This document shows, in pieces, positions 8,499-17,518 of a DNA stretch of 64,000 bases (position 1 is the first letter of the stretch; every line of letters begins with the position of its first letter). The notes beneath the pieces are model-generated. The model was not told the origin of the DNA and searched no databases. It saw only the letters and a program-made list of their open reading frames with translations. The stretch is from Spirochaetales bacterium. GTDB taxonomy: Bacteria; Spirochaetota; Spirochaetia; JABEVK01. The translations under genes were made by a program, and so were the position numbers. Where the stretch lies: positions 62,001-126,000 of the forward strand of contig CANJXC010000010.1 of NCBI GenBank assembly GCA_947478845.1. Direction: 5' to 3'.

Positions 8499-9230
8499 AT
8501 GCGGCTGGAAGGAAAACACGCCCTAGTTACCGCTGCGGGACAAGGCATCGGGCGGGCTTCCGCTCTGGCTCTGGCGTCCAACGGCGCCACCGTTTTGGCC
8601 ACCGACGTCAACCCGCAGTTGCTGCAGTCGCTTGTGGGGATACCTCGCCTCCGGACGGCCGTCTTGAATGTTCTCGACAAGCGAGCGGTTGACGACGCTG
8701 TGGCGAGCTTTCCTTTGCTGAATGTGCTGTTCAACTGCACGGGAATGGTACACGAGGGCAGTATTTTGGACGCCCGTGACGAGGAATGGGAAGCGGCCTT
8801 TGCGCTGAATGTGCGGTCTTTTTACTGGCTAATTCAGGCTTCGCTTCCTCACTTGCTGAACAACGGCAAGGGGAGCATCATCAACATGTCGAGTATCGTG
8901 GGCGTGAAGGGTCTGCCAAACAGATTCATTTACAGCGCCACGAAGGCAGCCGTGCTGGGCCTCACCAAGAGCGTGGCGGCCGATTTCGTGTCGCGGGGAC
9001 TGCGTTGCAACGCGATTTGTCCTGGTACCGTCGACACCCCGTCGCTGGCACAGAGAATTGCGAAAGCTCCAGACCCCGAGAAAGCGCGAAAGGCTTTTGT
9101 GGAGCGTCAACCTTTGGGACGCCTGGTGACACCCGAGGAAGTGGCCTCCACCGTAGTGTTTCTTGCCAGCGAGGAGTCGGCGAGTTATACAGGAGAGATC
9201 TTTCACATCAATGGGGGCATGACACTATGA
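8499..9230 (+). CDS. SDR dehydrogenase, 2-keto-3-deoxy-L-fuconate dehydrogenase-like
   Basis: A 243-residue short-chain dehydrogenase. It has the TAAGQGIGRASALALA cofactor loop, NCTG, the catalytic Ser in NMSSIVG and Tyr-Lys in YSATKAAV, and the CPGTVDTPSL…RQPLGRLVTPEEVA tail. That tail is characteristic of the DHRS6/2-keto-3-deoxy-L-fuconate dehydrogenase subgroup, which oxidises the C4 hydroxyl of a 2-keto-3-deoxy sugar acid to a 2,4-diketo acid. The start was chosen at 8499 because AAAGGAG lies 8 nt upstream. The stop overlaps the start of a second SDR as ATGA. A FAH-family hydrolase two genes on would split the diketo acid, which supports this assignment. Confidence 0.8.
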   Translation: MRLEGKHALVTAAGQGIGRASALALASNGATVLATDVNPQLLQSLVGIPRLRTAVLNVLDKRAVDDAVASFPLLNVLFNCTGMVHEGSILDARDEEWEAAFALNVRSFYWLIQASLPHLLNNGKGSIINMSSIVGVKGLPNRFIYSATKAAVLGLTKSVAADFVSRGLRCNAICPGTVDTPSLAQRIAKAPDPEKARKAFVERQPLGRLVTPEEVASTVVFLASEESASYTGEIFHINGGMTL

Positions 9231-9979
9231 ACACTTACGACCTAGGGGGCCGGCACGCGGTGATCACGGGGGGTGCGGCAGGAATCGGTTTGGCCATCGC
9301 CCGCAGGATGCTCGCCAGTGGTGCTCTGGTTTCGCTTTGGGACCGTGACCCAGCTGCGCTCGAGCGTGCGAAAGCCGAGCTAGGTCCTAGGGTTTCTACC
9401 GTGCTGGTCGACCTGACTAAACACGAACAAGTGGTAGAAGCCACCGCCAAGTCACTCAAGCAGTCGGCGAGTGGCGCGGTGGATATTCTTATTAACAGCG
9501 CGGGTATCACCGGACCCAACGGACCGGTGGAAACCTACCCCCTTGAGTCGTGGGATCAAGTGATTGAAATCAACTTGCGAGGCACGTTTTTTTGTTGCCG
9601 CGAACTGGTAGGGCCTATGAAAGCCTCGGGCTACGGCAGAATTGTCAATCTGGCCTCCATCGCAGGCAAGGAAGGAAACCCCAACGCTAGCGCCTACAGC
9701 GCTTCTAAGGCCGGCGTTATCGCATTGACCAAATCGTTGGGCAAAGAGTTGGCACAGACGGGAATAAGGGTCAACTGCATCGCTCCGGCCACCATACGCA
9801 CCGGCTTGCTCGACCAAATGAAACCGGAGTTTATTGACTATATGCTGAGCAAGATTCCGATGGCGCGCTTCGGCGAAGTGGAGGAAGTGGCGGCTCTCGC
9901 CACCTGGCTTTCCAGCGAAGACTGTTCTTTCAGCACCGGGGCCACCTTCGATCTTTCCGGCGGAAGAGCCACTTACTAA
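9227..9979 (+). CDS. SDR family NAD(P)-dependent oxidoreductase
   Basis: A 250-residue classical SDR with TGGAAGIGLAIARRM, NSAGITGPNGPV, catalytic Ser in NLASIAGKEG and YSASKAGV, and a normal SGG end. It resembles FabG-like sugar dehydrogenases and 2-keto-3-deoxy-L-rhamnonate/L-fucose dehydrogenases, but the sequence alone does not fix the substrate. It is coupled by 4-bp overlap to the previous SDR and followed after 10 bp, including AAGGAG, by the FAH-family gene. It may carry out the first oxidation of the sugar (aldose to lactone) or a second route into the same diketo acid. Confidence 0.85.
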   Translation: MNTYDLGGRHAVITGGAAGIGLAIARRMLASGALVSLWDRDPAALERAKAELGPRVSTVLVDLTKHEQVVEATAKSLKQSASGAVDILINSAGITGPNGPVETYPLESWDQVIEINLRGTFFCCRELVGPMKASGYGRIVNLASIAGKEGNPNASAYSASKAGVIALTKSLGKELAQTGIRVNCIAPATIRTGLLDQMKPEFIDYMLSKIPMARFGEVEEVAALATWLSSEDCSFSTGATFDLSGGRATY

Positions 9980-9989
9980 GGAGAAAACC

Positions 9990-10841
9990 ATGAAACTTGT
10001 TCGTTTTGGCGCTGTGGGCCACGAAAAACCGGGAATCATCGATGGGCACGGCCACCTGAGAAGCCTCGAGAAGGAAGTTGACGACTGGGGTGGAGCTTCG
10101 TTATCGCCGGCTACTCTGGCCCGCCTTGGGGCGCTGAACCCCGAAACCTTGCCTTTGGTGGGAGGAAAGCCCCGGCTTGGTTGCCCGGTAACGGGGGTGG
10201 GAAAGTTCATCGCCATAGGCCTGAACTACTCCGACCATGCCGCTGAATCCAACATGACCCCTCCCACGGAACCCATCGTGTTTATGAAAGCCACCAGCTG
10301 CCTCGTGGGGGCCCACGATGAGGTGATTTTGCCCCGCGGTTCCCATAAATCGGATTGGGAGGTGGAACTCGGCGTGGTGATCGGTTCACGGTTGAGCTAC
10401 GGTTCGCTGGAGGAGGCCTGGGAGGCTATTGCAGGGTTTTCCGTGGTCAACGACCTCAGCGAGCGAGAGTTTCAGCTGGAGCGGGGACCTCAGTGGGACA
10501 AAGGAAAAGGTTGTGACACCTTTGGTCCGGTGGGCCCTTGGCTGGTCACCAAGGATGAGGTTAGCGACGTGCACCAATTGTCGATGTGGCTCGATGTCAA
10601 CGGCCATCGCCGGCAGACCGGCTCCACGTCAAAGATGATTTTCAACGTGCCCACTTTGGTGAGTTATGTGAGCCAATTCATGACTCTGCTACCCGGCGAT
10701 ATCATCACCACAGGCACGCCACCCGGTGTGGGCATGGGCTTGAAGCCGCCCCAGTACCTAGCGCCGGGCGACGTCATCACTCTCGGGATAGAGGGCTTGG
10801 GCGAACAGCGGCAAGAGGTATCGGCCTACCGGCGGACCTAG
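9990..10841 (+). CDS. FAH-family 2,4-diketo-3-deoxy sugar acid hydrolase-like
   Basis: A 283-residue fumarylacetoacetase-family C-C hydrolase. Visible are KFIAIGLNYSDHAAES, EPIVFMKATSCLVG, the metal-site region DWEVELGVVIG, FSVVNDLSEREFQLERG, WDKGKGCDTFGPVGPW and TTGTPPGVGMG, all standard landmarks including the acidic magnesium ligands. Members next to KDF-dehydrogenase-like SDRs cleave 2,4-diketo-3-deoxy-L-fuconate or -rhamnonate to pyruvate and lactate, or pentonate analogues to pyruvate and glycolate. That is the most economical reading here. It is last in the rightward operon and faces the alpha-mannosidase gene with only 4 bp between stops. Confidence 0.82.
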   Translation: MKLVRFGAVGHEKPGIIDGHGHLRSLEKEVDDWGGASLSPATLARLGALNPETLPLVGGKPRLGCPVTGVGKFIAIGLNYSDHAAESNMTPPTEPIVFMKATSCLVGAHDEVILPRGSHKSDWEVELGVVIGSRLSYGSLEEAWEAIAGFSVVNDLSEREFQLERGPQWDKGKGCDTFGPVGPWLVTKDEVSDVHQLSMWLDVNGHRRQTGSTSKMIFNVPTLVSYVSQFMTLLPGDIITTGTPPGVGMGLKPPQYLAPGDVITLGIEGLGEQRQEVSAYRRT

Positions 10842-10845
10842 CTTC

Positions 10846-13671
10846 CTAAGCGAACCAAACGATCAAGGTTACCACCGAAAACGGCTTGTAGGAAAACTTC
10901 ACCCGCAGGCCCTCTACCTTCGCCTGACCGGAGATTCCATGCTCGAGCAAGTTCGCCAACTGGGCTTTGGTGGGCGGTTTTGCAAAGCTCAGGGAAGCCT
11001 CGCCAGAGTGGCCTTCGGCTTCGTAGAACCTCATCACCAAGCCGCCTTGCTCGCCTTTTTTGATCCCCGACAACACTAACCTGACGCCCGAGAGGTCTAA
11101 AAGGTTTCCGTGAGCCTTCAGGGTGCCCGGGTGGGCTTTTGACGAAGTAACCACGGCAGGACGGCAAAAGCGTTGCGCCAGCGCCAGATTCTCCACCGGG
11201 CCACCTTCGGCAAGCGCAAGACCAATCTGAATGCGATGCTCACCGATTTCGGGCCAAGGGTCGGGGTCAACCGACGAACGGATGAGAGTCAAAGCCAGGG
11301 TTTCGCCGGTTGCTCGAAAACCGTACTTCGAGTCGCAAACCAACAACAGCGAAGCACCCGCGGGATTCACCGGCATACCAAACGACTGGGCCGGCACATC
11401 ATGGTTGAGAGGGCTCCTCTCCAGGGTTCCCATGGGGATGTCGTAGCTTATCTTCTGGAAAGCGTACTGGGGGGCCACAAGGAAATTGAGCTGGGGAAAA
11501 AACTTCTTGGCGTCGCCAATTTCTTGCCAGCGGACGGTGGTGTCAAAACGCAGCAGTTTCTCTCCTTGGTATAAAGACACGGTGACCGACAGGAGCGAAC
11601 CGTTGCCGAAATCTAGGCTATAGGCGACAGACTGGCGGGCCACGCCTGACTGTACGGGCGGATTCTTGTAGCGCACGGCGTGGTTGAGCGAGGTCACCTC
11701 GAGGTAGCGGCCGACGGTCCAAGCCGACATACCACGAATAGGATCTTCCTTCACGAGGCGAAAAACTCCCGAGGGAGTGTCCTGACTCACGAGTTCTCGG
11801 CCCGTGTGCTTGTCGCGAAGCGAAATCAGGCCTCCGTGATGCAGGTCAAACTCCGCCCGAAGGTGCTCGTTTTCCAGCACGATTTCTAGGGGTTTGTCCA
11901 GCCGGGGTCCTATTTCCTCGAGCCGGAAATCTTGTGGTTCGGCTTCGTCTAGGACCAAGGTGTTGTACCCCAACCCCGAAAGCTTCACCTTCACCATAAC
12001 CTCCTGATGGAGGTGCCCCCAGTAGGCGTTGCTTTCGCTGGACAATACGTGGTGGGCAAGGTTGTTTCCCTGGGCATCCCGCCAACGCATGCGCGAAGTA
12101 ACCCCGGGCCAGTCCCATACCGACACCTGCACGAAGTCTTCACGCTCGTTTTGGAGTGGATTGAACACGGTGAACAAACGGGTCGGGCCGCTGTGAAAGC
12201 TGGTTTGGGCCACACGCCCCTCGGTGAGTCCGAAGCCGACTCCAGCGCCCTCACTTCGGCCCGCCGCCCCCACCCCTTCCACAGGTGCCAACTTCGAAGT
12301 ATCGAGCTGACGTTCCAAGGAACGCAGGGAAGCGGTGCGGGCCGTGTTTGCCACCGTGAGGGCTTCCTGATACTGCCCCATGGCATACTCGCGGGTTTCC
12401 ACGGTGCCCGAACCAGGCAGAATATCGTGGAACTGGTTAAACAACACCTTCTTCCAGCCCGCCGCAAAACCACCAGAATTGTAAGGATGGCCCCAGAGAA
12501 GGTTTGCCAGTGCGGTGGCACCCTCGGCCTCCGAAAGAAGCGCCTCCCCTAGGCGGTTGCCTTTTTTCTGGCGAGACTGGGTGGTATAGCACCCATCGAA
12601 CACGAAGTTCAATTCTCCTTTAACCAGAGGAATGTCTTTGGTTGCCTTATCGGCGAGAGCGAAGAACTGGGCATAGGTTCCAAACTCAAAGCGGGGAAAG
12701 ATGGGCCAGGTATCCATATCGAGAATGCGCTCAAGGTCGCGCCGGGTGGGACCGCCACCGTGATCGCCCACCCCGTACACCCGGAGCATGGTGTCTAGGC
12801 CGTAGGTTTCACAGAACTCGGGAACCACCTGCGCGCTGCGTCCGTCGAGGGTCCAGTTGTACCAGGTCGGTTCACGGAACATGAGGATCGATCTGCCCGA
12901 GGGCGCTTGCCAGCGGTAGAGTACATGCCCCTCGTAGCCACGGCAATGGTAGTAGTACTTAATTTCTGCATCTGCCAGCACTTCGGGCACATGGAGATGG
13001 TGTCCAAAAGTGTCGGGTTCGAAGTCGAGATTCAGACGGTCTGGGTCAATACCCAACAACTGAGAAAGGTACTGACGGGTATAGAGAAACTGACGGGCCG
13101 TGCTTTCCAGATTGGGAAGATTGCGGTCGGCTTCCACCCAAGTGGAGGCGGTGACTTCCCACCGGCCCTCGGCGACTCTTTGCCGGATTTTTTCCAGCAT
13201 TTCGGGAGCATGCTCCTCCACGATGCGGTACACAGCCGCCTGACTCTGACCGAAGGTAAACCCAGGATACTCATCCATCAGATCGAGCATGGTTTGAAAG
13301 GTGTCGAGCGCAATGCTGGTGGTTTCGCCGTAACCCCACATCCAGTTCATGTCGATGTGGGCGTGCCCAACGCATAAAAGCCGATAGGCCTTGGCTTTGG
13401 CCGCGAGCGGAGCCAAGAGGGCCTCTACCTCCATTGCTGCGCCTTTAAGCAGGGCGCCTTGTTCCTGATGGGCTTTCCAAGCTAAGTCCACCCCAGACTC
13501 AACCAATTTTAGGAGAGAAGGATCCGCGTTGCGGACGAGCTTATAGGCGTACTGGAGCTCGAGGACGCACCTGCAGGCCCAATAGTTGGGATAATCGGCG
13601 TGCATCACAAGGTCAAACTTTTCCAAGTAGGCCTTTTCGAGGTTTTCCAACTTGCGTAGCATTGCCATCAT
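10846..13671 (-). CDS. Alpha-mannosidase, glycoside hydrolase family 38
   Basis: A 941-residue retaining alpha-mannosidase without signal peptide, so probably cytoplasmic. The catalytic GH38 domain has the zinc motif HAHID (His105, Asp107 as ligands) and the nucleophile Asp220 in FEPDTFGHHLHVP. It also has FNQFHDILPGSGTVETREYA, the later histidine zinc ligand region, and a long C-terminal beta-sandwich set (from about residue 500). The ATG at 13671 with AGGAG 4 nt upstream, or the one at 13668, is preferred; the open frame extends further but into the upstream gene. It is co-directional with and 13 bp from the GH36-like gene, and so likely part of the transporter operon. It would remove alpha-mannosyl residues from imported oligosaccharides. 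Confidence 0.92.
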   Translation of the reverse strand: MMAMLRKLENLEKAYLEKFDLVMHADYPNYWACRCVLELQYAYKLVRNADPSLLKLVESGVDLAWKAHQEQGALLKGAAMEVEALLAPLAAKAKAYRLLCVGHAHIDMNWMWGYGETTSIALDTFQTMLDLMDEYPGFTFGQSQAAVYRIVEEHAPEMLEKIRQRVAEGRWEVTASTWVEADRNLPNLESTARQFLYTRQYLSQLLGIDPDRLNLDFEPDTFGHHLHVPEVLADAEIKYYYHCRGYEGHVLYRWQAPSGRSILMFREPTWYNWTLDGRSAQVVPEFCETYGLDTMLRVYGVGDHGGGPTRRDLERILDMDTWPIFPRFEFGTYAQFFALADKATKDIPLVKGELNFVFDGCYTTQSRQKKGNRLGEALLSEAEGATALANLLWGHPYNSGGFAAGWKKVLFNQFHDILPGSGTVETREYAMGQYQEALTVANTARTASLRSLERQLDTSKLAPVEGVGAAGRSEGAGVGFGLTEGRVAQTSFHSGPTRLFTVFNPLQNEREDFVQVSVWDWPGVTSRMRWRDAQGNNLAHHVLSSESNAYWGHLHQEVMVKVKLSGLGYNTLVLDEAEPQDFRLEEIGPRLDKPLEIVLENEHLRAEFDLHHGGLISLRDKHTGRELVSQDTPSGVFRLVKEDPIRGMSAWTVGRYLEVTSLNHAVRYKNPPVQSGVARQSVAYSLDFGNGSLLSVTVSLYQGEKLLRFDTTVRWQEIGDAKKFFPQLNFLVAPQYAFQKISYDIPMGTLERSPLNHDVPAQSFGMPVNPAGASLLLVCDSKYGFRATGETLALTLIRSSVDPDPWPEIGEHRIQIGLALAEGGPVENLALAQRFCRPAVVTSSKAHPGTLKAHGNLLDLSGVRLVLSGIKKGEQGGLVMRFYEAEGHSGEASLSFAKPPTKAQLANLLEHGISGQAKVEGLRVKFSYKPFSVVTLIVWFA

Positions 13672-13684
13672 TGAGCTCCTTTTT

Positions 13685-15631
13685 TTACAAACTCTTGCGC
13701 CGCAGTCGAGCGCTGCAGCCTTCGCCAATCCCAACCGTAACGAGCGTCAACCCTTCGCCGAGCCTTAGCTGTGCCTCCGAAACCGGCAAATAGGCCAAAT
13801 CGAGGCACTCAAGCGTCCAGTCTGCTGATAACGCCAAGGAAAGTGGTAGAGTCTCGATAGGTTGAGATTTCAAGTTAAAAACGAATATTTCCTTGGTTTC
13901 TGAGGCTACCGCAATGGGGTCCAAGGTGACGGGGCCTACCCAAAGGAACAGTTTGGCACCACCGTCGATGCGCACGTGAAGAGGGGTGGTAGAAAGGGGC
14001 CCACCCAAGGTGTGCTCAAACCCAAATGGCTCATAAGCGCCAAACAGGAGCTCCTGACGGTGTTCGCTGTAAAACGCATTGGCGGCCCTCACCAGAATCT
14101 TGTGGCTATCGGTGAGATCAAGCAGGTCTACCTGAAGTTCGGGAACATGCCCCATCATGAACACAGCCAACTGACGTGCCACGTGCTTGTCTTGTTCCTC
14201 GCGGTGCCAACTGCCTTCCATGAGCTGCGATACGATGCCTCGGCTGAAGGTTTTCACCAACACGCTCATGCGCCAGTTTTCGTCCGGCTGGCAATAGACT
14301 TCGTTGGGAGAGCACGAATAGTTGGAAAACTGCTTGAGCGAGGTGTTGTTGAACCACACCATGCAGTCTGGCTTCACGGCCTTCATGCTCTGTGCAACTT
14401 CCTTAGCCCACAGGTAGGTGCCTTCTCCCGTGGTGGCCACGTCGTGCTCGTGGTCGGCTACGCATTGCCCTTCGATCTCGTCGGCCAGGTAGGCCGCCGC
14501 GTTTTCCCAGCAATCAAACTTCAAACCATCGAACCCGTACTTGGACAGAATATGGGCCGTAAACTGGCGGGCATGCAGCCGCGCGTCGGGGTTGCGGGTG
14601 CACAGAAACTGCGAAACCTTTCCGTCGGCGGTAAGGATTCGTGTGTCCAAGAGCCTTTTGTCCACAGCCAGCGGCCCGTCCTCCACGGCGCGGAAAGCCC
14701 AGCGCGGCGTGGCCCAGGCCCACACGAAGAGTCCCAATTCGTCGTGGATTCGGTCTACCAGACCACGCAAATCAGGAAACTTCCGTTGGTCGGCATCGAT
14801 GCGGCCAAAACCGAAGGTGCGGTTGGTGAGCGGAGAGTCGAAGAAGGCACCCTCGCTCTCTGGGCAATACCAGCCAGCATCGATATCAACGGTGCGAATC
14901 CCGAGGTCCTTGGCGGCCACCGCGCTCTCCCAGATCTTCTTCTGGTCAATATCGGTAAGGTAAAGCCAAGAACACCAGACCGGCCCCTTAGCGCTCTCAG
15001 GAGTGGGCTCGGGAACATAGCCCCTTTCGGCATCAACCCAATCCCAGTAGGATCGAGAAACGTGGAACCAACTCTTGGCTTCGGTACTCAGAAAAACACT
15101 TTCAGAAAACTCCTTCAGGGTCTGCGGCACTCCGTCGTAGGGGCGCGTGAAGCGGATGGCATTGGAGTCGTAGTACATATGTCCGCCGCTTCCCCCCCTG
15201 TAAATGCGGGTTCCGGCAATGAGGTCTTTCAGGCCCAGTGCGATTCGGTTTTCTCCGCTTCGCGAACCAAATACCACGTAGGGAGGGTCCTTAGTGGTGG
15301 CAGTAGATACCAAGGTCTCGGGGTTGTGGCTCTTGATGTGGGCATAACCGGTGAACCTAGGCGCAGGGGTTATCATGTCGAGGCTGGGAAACTGGCAGAA
15401 CACCTCAAAACGGAGAAGCACAAACTCGCCCGCCGGCTCTCGGGAGAGCTGAAAGTCCAGAACTTGGGCTCCTTCCCACCGACGACGCTGAGTCTTCAGG
15501 CAATAGTCTGCGTTAGTCCAAACCAAAGGATCCGAGGTGGGCACCCAGGGGCCACTCAAGGGGGGTGAGAGCTCAAAACCGAGTTCCACTTGTCTCTCTT
15601 CGTCGAGAAGGAAGGCGTCTTTTAGGTGCAT
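13685..15631 (-). CDS. Alpha-galactosidase-like protein, clan GH-D (GH36-type)
   Basis: A 648-residue protein with an N-terminal beta-sandwich (to about residue 210), a TIM barrel (about 215-500) and a small C-terminal beta domain. Barrel landmarks are PVWCSWLY, RTVDIDAGWY, GLFVWAWATPRW, the nucleophile-type motif GLKFDCWE (Asp373), and a possible acid/base Asp450 in CQPDENWRMS. That layout fits clan GH-D alpha-galactosidases, but the usual KWDMN form is altered, so another alpha-hexosidase activity is possible. A TTG at 15640 overlaps the permease stop; the ATG at 15631, 9 nt after AAAGG, seems better. It shares the operon with the ABC transporter and GH38. Confidence 0.75.
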   Translation of the reverse strand: MHLKDAFLLDEERQVELGFELSPPLSGPWVPTSDPLVWTNADYCLKTQRRRWEGAQVLDFQLSREPAGEFVLLRFEVFCQFPSLDMITPAPRFTGYAHIKSHNPETLVSTATTKDPPYVVFGSRSGENRIALGLKDLIAGTRIYRGGSGGHMYYDSNAIRFTRPYDGVPQTLKEFSESVFLSTEAKSWFHVSRSYWDWVDAERGYVPEPTPESAKGPVWCSWLYLTDIDQKKIWESAVAAKDLGIRTVDIDAGWYCPESEGAFFDSPLTNRTFGFGRIDADQRKFPDLRGLVDRIHDELGLFVWAWATPRWAFRAVEDGPLAVDKRLLDTRILTADGKVSQFLCTRNPDARLHARQFTAHILSKYGFDGLKFDCWENAAAYLADEIEGQCVADHEHDVATTGEGTYLWAKEVAQSMKAVKPDCMVWFNNTSLKQFSNYSCSPNEVYCQPDENWRMSVLVKTFSRGIVSQLMEGSWHREEQDKHVARQLAVFMMGHVPELQVDLLDLTDSHKILVRAANAFYSEHRQELLFGAYEPFGFEHTLGGPLSTTPLHVRIDGGAKLFLWVGPVTLDPIAVASETKEIFVFNLKSQPIETLPLSLALSADWTLECLDLAYLPVSEAQLRLGEGLTLVTVGIGEGCSARLRRKSL

Positions 15632-15636
15632 TGCCG

Positions 15637-16527
15637 TCAACCTTTCAGGGAGCCGATCATGACTCCCTTCACAAAATACCGCTGCAGGAACGGATAAATG
15701 ACCAGCACCGGAGCGGTGGTGGTGATCAGCATCGCCATTTTTAACGATTCCGGGGTTACAACGTGCTTGCGCGCCAACCCTGCGCCCATGAACATTTTAG
15801 GATTTACGTAGTTCGCGATCTCGCTCGAACGCAGGATGTTGAGTAGCAGCGTCGAAGCCGGCCAAAGCGTTTTTTCAAACACAAACACCATTCCGGTGTA
15901 CCAGTCGTTCCAGTGCATCACGGCCGTAAACAGGGCGATGGTGGCCAGAACGGGGCCCGAAAGGGGAAACGCGATGCGACGAAACAGCTGAAACTCGCTC
16001 GCTCCGTCTAGCCTTGCCGACTCGAACAGCGACTCGGGGAGGCTTTTCATAAAAGTCCGCATGAGAATGATGTTGAAAGACGACATCAACAAGGGAACCA
16101 CGTAGACCAGAAGGTTGTTGGTGAGGCCGAGGTTGTTGAGGACGATGTAGTAGGGAATCAGTCCGCCTGAAAAATACATGGGTATGAAAATTATCCAGTT
16201 GAAGGTACGCCGGAAGGGCAAGGTATCGCGCGAGAGGGCGAAGCTGGTTACTGCGGTAAGCCCAAGGGAAACAACAGTACCCACAACTACACGGTAGATT
16301 GTTATCCAGTAGGAGTTCACGAGGTCTGGGTTTTTAAAAATTGTCACGTAGTTTTCGAGGCTGAATACGCGGGGATAGAAAAAAATCCCGCCACGCTGTG
16401 CATCGAGCCCTTCATTGAACGAAAGGGCGAGCACATAGACAAACGGATATACGCACAGAAACGAGAACAGAATGAGAAAAAGACCGTTCAACAGGGGAAA
16501 CCAGCCCGCTGGCTTTACCTTGCGCAT
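15637..16527 (-). CDS. Sugar ABC transporter permease, YtcP/AraQ type
   Basis: Inner-membrane permease of 296 residues with six predicted helices and the ATPase-docking EAA loop (ESARLDGASEFQLFRRIAFPLSGP). The ending YFVKGVMIGSLKG is standard for the YtcP/LplC branch of the carbohydrate uptake-1 family. It pairs with the LplB-type permease upstream (start and stop overlap as TGATG) and the large solute-binding protein. No ATPase gene is in this operon; such systems usually share a general MsmX/UgpC-like ATPase encoded elsewhere. Confidence 0.93.
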   Translation of the reverse strand: MRKVKPAGWFPLLNGLFLILFSFLCVYPFVYVLALSFNEGLDAQRGGIFFYPRVFSLENYVTIFKNPDLVNSYWITIYRVVVGTVVSLGLTAVTSFALSRDTLPFRRTFNWIIFIPMYFSGGLIPYYIVLNNLGLTNNLLVYVVPLLMSSFNIILMRTFMKSLPESLFESARLDGASEFQLFRRIAFPLSGPVLATIALFTAVMHWNDWYTGMVFVFEKTLWPASTLLLNILRSSEIANYVNPKMFMGAGLARKHVVTPESLKMAMLITTTAPVLVIYPFLQRYFVKGVMIGSLKG

Positions 16528-17441
16528 CAGATGACCCCCTTCTCCTGGGTTCGATTGAGAAGGTAGTTGGCCACTAGGAACAGGACGAAACCAATGGTGT
16601 TTTTGAAAAAGCTCATAGCCGCACCGTAGGAGTAATCGCGGATGGTTCCGCCCTGTAGCATTTTGAGCACCAAAGTATCGAGGATTTCGCCAACTTTCCG
16701 CACCGAGGGATTGCCCATCGTGTAAAGCTGGTCGAAATCGGCGCTCAGCACGCTGGTCAGGGTGAGCACGAAAAGCAAGATGATCACATTCTTGATGGAA
16801 GGCAGGGAGATGTGCAGCATTTGGCGCAGGCGGCCCGCGCCATCAACCCTTGCCGCTTCGTAGAGTTCCGGGTCGACTCCTGCCAAGGCAGCTAGGTAGA
16901 TGATGGAGTTCCACCCGATGTTTTTCCAAATATCTGTGAAGATTAGGATGGGGTAAAAAAGGCCCTCGTCGCTGAGAAAAAGAATGGGCTTGTCGACCAG
17001 GTGCATCGACACTAACACTTCGTTCAACGGACCTTCCAGCGAAAGAAGTTTGTAGAACAAGCCAGAGACAATGAGCCACGAGACAAAATAGGGCAAATAC
17101 GAAATCGTCTGTACAGATTTTTTGAATAGCGGCCGCGTCACTTCGTTGAGGAGCAAAGCGAAGACGATGGCAGCCGGGAAACTAATCAGAATCTTGAGGG
17201 AACTGATGACTAGGGTGTTTCTGAGTGCCATCAGAAAGTTGGGCATCTCGAAAATATGTTGAAAGTTCTCCAGGCCTACCCAAGGGCTTTTCTCAAACCC
17301 AAGGGCAGGACTGAAGTTCTGAAAGGCCATGACCATTCCATAAATGGGCCAGTAGGCAAAAAGCGCAAAAAACACCGTAGCGGGAAGCATGAAGAGTAAG
17401 AGGACTACTTGTTTCCTGTTTCTCTTCACCGGGATAGCCAT
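16527..17441 (-). CDS. Sugar ABC transporter permease, LplB type
   Basis: Inner-membrane permease of 304 residues. It has a first helix LLFMLPATVFFALFAYWPIYGMVMAFQNFSP, a typical LplB opening, five further helices and the EAA motif YEAARVDGAGRLRQMLHISLPSIKN. It forms the heterodimeric channel with the downstream YtcP-type protein. LplB/YtcP systems usually import complex oligosaccharides or uronides and are controlled by YesMN-type two-component pairs, exactly the pair found upstream here. It is separated from the binding-protein gene by 77 bp containing a strong hairpin. Confidence 0.93.
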   Translation of the reverse strand: MAIPVKRNRKQVVLLLFMLPATVFFALFAYWPIYGMVMAFQNFSPALGFEKSPWVGLENFQHIFEMPNFLMALRNTLVISSLKILISFPAAIVFALLLNEVTRPLFKKSVQTISYLPYFVSWLIVSGLFYKLLSLEGPLNEVLVSMHLVDKPILFLSDEGLFYPILIFTDIWKNIGWNSIIYLAALAGVDPELYEAARVDGAGRLRQMLHISLPSIKNVIILLFVLTLTSVLSADFDQLYTMGNPSVRKVGEILDTLVLKMLQGGTIRDYSYGAAMSFFKNTIGFVLFLVANYLLNRTQEKGVI

Positions 17442-17478
17442 TGCAAAACTCCTGAATCAGAAAGAAAGTTCGGGCCTT

Positions 17479-17510
17479 GGGGCCGGGGGCTGCGGAGCCC
17501 CGCGCCCCCC
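17479..17510 (-). other. Intergenic mRNA hairpin between binding protein and permease genes
   Basis: Reading leftward, GGGGCT pairs with AGCCCC across a CCGC loop, and after a 2x2 internal loop five further G-C pairs extend the stem. It sits in the 77-bp gap after the solute-binding protein stop. There is no U-tract in the leftward direction. Such hairpins protect the upstream message and give more binding protein than permease; that role is inferred by position. Confidence 0.6.
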
Positions 17511-17518
17511 TTTTGTCT

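Noticed and set aside
13976-15568. A 530-codon open frame on the plus strand
   Set aside because: It lies wholly opposite the clan GH-D glycosidase gene, has no recognisable domain and reflects the high-GC codon pattern of the true gene.
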